From positions 1 through 15,012 of the forward strand of contig JALGTV010000071.1 in assembly GCA_029821215.1 (NCBI GenBank): DNA of 15,012 nucleotides, read 5' to 3'. Below the pieces are notes generated by a model, which ran no database searches, was not told where the DNA came from, and saw only the letters and a list, made by a program, of their open reading frames with translations. The position numbers were made by a program, and so were the translations under genes. Source of the stretch: Candidatus Zipacnadia bacterium (GTDB lineage Bacteria; Armatimonadota; Zipacnadia; Zipacnadales; Zipacnadaceae). Shown here piece by piece: positions 13,611 to 15,012 of the stretch (the first letter of the stretch is position 1; the number at the start of each line of letters is the position of its first letter).

Positions 13611-15012
13611 TGGCGTTGGCGGTAGGCGCTGACCAAATTGAGGGTGTGGAGCTTAATCCGTCCATGCTGCACATTGTACGCCGATACCGGCACCAAGTCG
13701 GACCGATATACGAGTATGCCAACGTGGATGTGCGCGTAGGTGAAGGGCGCAGTTTCGTCAGCAGGTCCCGGCAGCAGTATGATATGATATATATGGCGCT
13801 GACGAAGACTGCCACCACCACTGGCAGTTCCCTGGCCCTGATGGAAAGCTATGCCCACACCACCGAAGCATTTGTCCAGTATTACCGCCACTTATCGGCC
13901 CAAGGTCAGTTGGCCTTTGTCTGCCAGCATCCGGCGGTGTTGCTGCGCGCCTTACTCACCGCGCGAGAGGCCGTCATGCAAACTCAGGGCATATCGAGTC
14001 GAGAAGCAATGGGTCATCTGGCAGTAGTCAGCACGGCCCTACCCCCCTTCAGGAGCGGGCCCTACCGGCATTTACTGATAATGTCCCGCCAGCCGTTTAG
14101 TCCTTCTAAAGCCCAACGGCTGGGAAAAGTTGTGGTAGCTTTGGGCCTGACACCTGGCTTTATCCCTGGTGCCTACGAACCGGTGCCATTTCGGTGGCTG
14201 AGCGACGAGGAAATGACTTCTGGCGAGTTCGTGCGGCAATTCAACAGATGGCAGCACTACCCGCCCGGAGAGGGTATAAACTTCACTCCGTGCACCGATG
14301 ACCGGCCGTTCGTAGTTGATGTTAGCTTCGGCATTCCCGTTCAGTTCAAGCGGTTCATCTGGATCATAGTAGCATTGATGGTTGTGCTCTCAGGGGGTGC
14401 TTGGTGGTGGCTGAACAGGCAAGCTGAGGGCTTGATATCTGGCTCCAAATTTCTCCTCGCAGTATTGTACTTTTCGCTACTTGGTGCCGGATTTATGCTG
14501 CTGGAGGTAGTATTGGCCCAAAAGCTGATCCTATACTTGGGGTACCCAGTATTAACCCTCTCGGTCATCCTGTTTGCCGTGCTTATCGGTGGGGGAATAG
14601 GCAGCCTGGCCAGTCAGCGCTGGCGAGCTGTGGTGGTCAACCGCCGCGCTACGGTAGCTGCGGCAGCCGTGGCGGCCCTGGCCTTGGCCCTGTATCTGCT
14701 CCTGCCAGCGCTCATTAGTACTACCCTGTATTTGGATATCCGTCTGCGCTCGCTAATAACGATGGCTGTCCTGCTACCGATAGGCTTCTGTCTGGGGATA
14801 CCATTTCCCAGTGGTCTGCGATTAGTCAGCGGAGCTAAGACCAACATCGTACCCTGGGTGTGGGGCATAAATGGATTGGCTTCGGTGATAGGGTCAGTAG
14901 CGGCGATGATATTGGCGAAGCTGTTTGGGTTCAGTATAGTGATGCTGGTGGGCATAGGCATTTACGCTGCGGCTGCTTGTCTGCTGGCGATGCGCGCAGT
15001 CGGCTATCCGTC
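13541..15012 (+). CDS. Spermidine-synthase-like membrane protein, Rossmann and C-terminal membrane part (partial, runs off the window)
   Basis: Continuation of the preceding gene in the -1 frame, open for 490 codons to the window edge without a stop. It begins inside the soluble domain: the SAM-type glycine loop reads SIGPGGGLDVLMALAVGA, then EGVELNP, the binding acid. YDMIYMALTKTATTTGSS replaces the DxxDP-type gate of true aminopropyltransferases, so spermidine synthesis is doubtful. TDDRPFVVDVSFGIP marks the end of the soluble domain. C-terminal spans follow, with GFMLLEVVLAQKLILYLGYPVL and FPSGLR, both familiar in this membrane family. As a separate ORF it could only start at ATG 13610, which overlaps the TGA of the first frame (TGATG), allowing coupled translation of two halves. 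The substrate is unknown. Confidence 0.8.
   Translation, partial: MPFRIYRPSRVLSIGPGGGLDVLMALAVGADQIEGVELNPSMLHIVRRYRHQVGPIYEYANVDVRVGEGRSFVSRSRQQYDMIYMALTKTATTTGSSLALMESYAHTTEAFVQYYRHLSAQGQLAFVCQHPAVLLRALLTAREAVMQTQGISSREAMGHLAVVSTALPPFRSGPYRHLLIMSRQPFSPSKAQRLGKVVVALGLTPGFIPGAYEPVPFRWLSDEEMTSGEFVRQFNRWQHYPPGEGINFTPCTDDRPFVVDVSFGIPVQFKRFIWIIVALMVVLSGGAWWWLNRQAEGLISGSKFLLAVLYFSLLGAGFMLLEVVLAQKLILYLGYPVLTLSVILFAVLIGGGIGSLASQRWRAVVVNRRATVAAAAVAALALALYLLLPALISTTLYLDIRLRSLITMAVLLPIGFCLGIPFPSGLRLVSGAKTNIVPWVWGINGLASVIGSVAAMILAKLFGFSIVMLVGIGIYAAAACLLAMRAVGYP

Noticed and set aside
12690..15012. Calling the last gene speE (spermidine synthase)
   Set aside because: The membrane spans, the missing DxxDP gate and the frame break make the enzymatic name unsafe; only the fold family is supported.

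Overview
The window reads as a stretch of bacterial chromosome of moderately high GC. Promoters look sigma70-like (one is TTGACA-16-TATAAT), Shine-Dalgarno sites are AGGAG-type, and GTG and TTG starts are common. Several exported or envelope proteins and a polysaccharide-type ABC exporter suggest a cell with an elaborate envelope, perhaps diderm. Proline/glycine/tyrosine-rich propeller proteins, TPR proteins and a dprA-topA pair would fit a little-sampled phylum such as Armatimonadota, but that placement is a guess. No tRNA, rRNA, CRISPR, transposase or phage gene was seen.

Layout. The left part (79-2965) is on the minus strand: an ABC-2 polysaccharide exporter pair (permease then ATPase), followed by a class I archaeal-type fructose-bisphosphate aldolase with its own promoter. 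A 180-bp divergent region (2966-3145) holds two opposed promoters and an inverted repeat between them. From 3146 to 9045 four plus-strand genes form what looks like one envelope operon: a secreted TPR protein, an exported M16-peptidase homologue without its zinc site, an exported PQQ-type beta-propeller with Pro/Gly/Tyr-rich inserts, and a small LapA-like membrane protein. A UUCG-loop terminator follows at 9122-9151. Then come a tiny possible ORF, dprA, topA, and a large membrane protein with a spermidine-synthase-like fold that runs off the right edge.

How the genes relate. The exporter pair should move a lipid-linked glycan across the inner membrane. The four-gene operon looks like an envelope scaffold or quality-control set with no obvious catalytic member. 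dprA and topA are DNA-processing housekeeping genes, and the last gene starts directly at the topA stop codon.

The most striking feature is a set of broken frames. The aldolase start is split by a perfect 16-bp tandem duplication. The propeller's signal peptide lies in three different frames. The spermidine-synthase-like gene shifts frame at a T6 run. The small ORF at 9202 may shift at a GGG run. These could be consensus errors, real decay or switching sites. The sequence alone cannot decide, but re-reading the raw data would.
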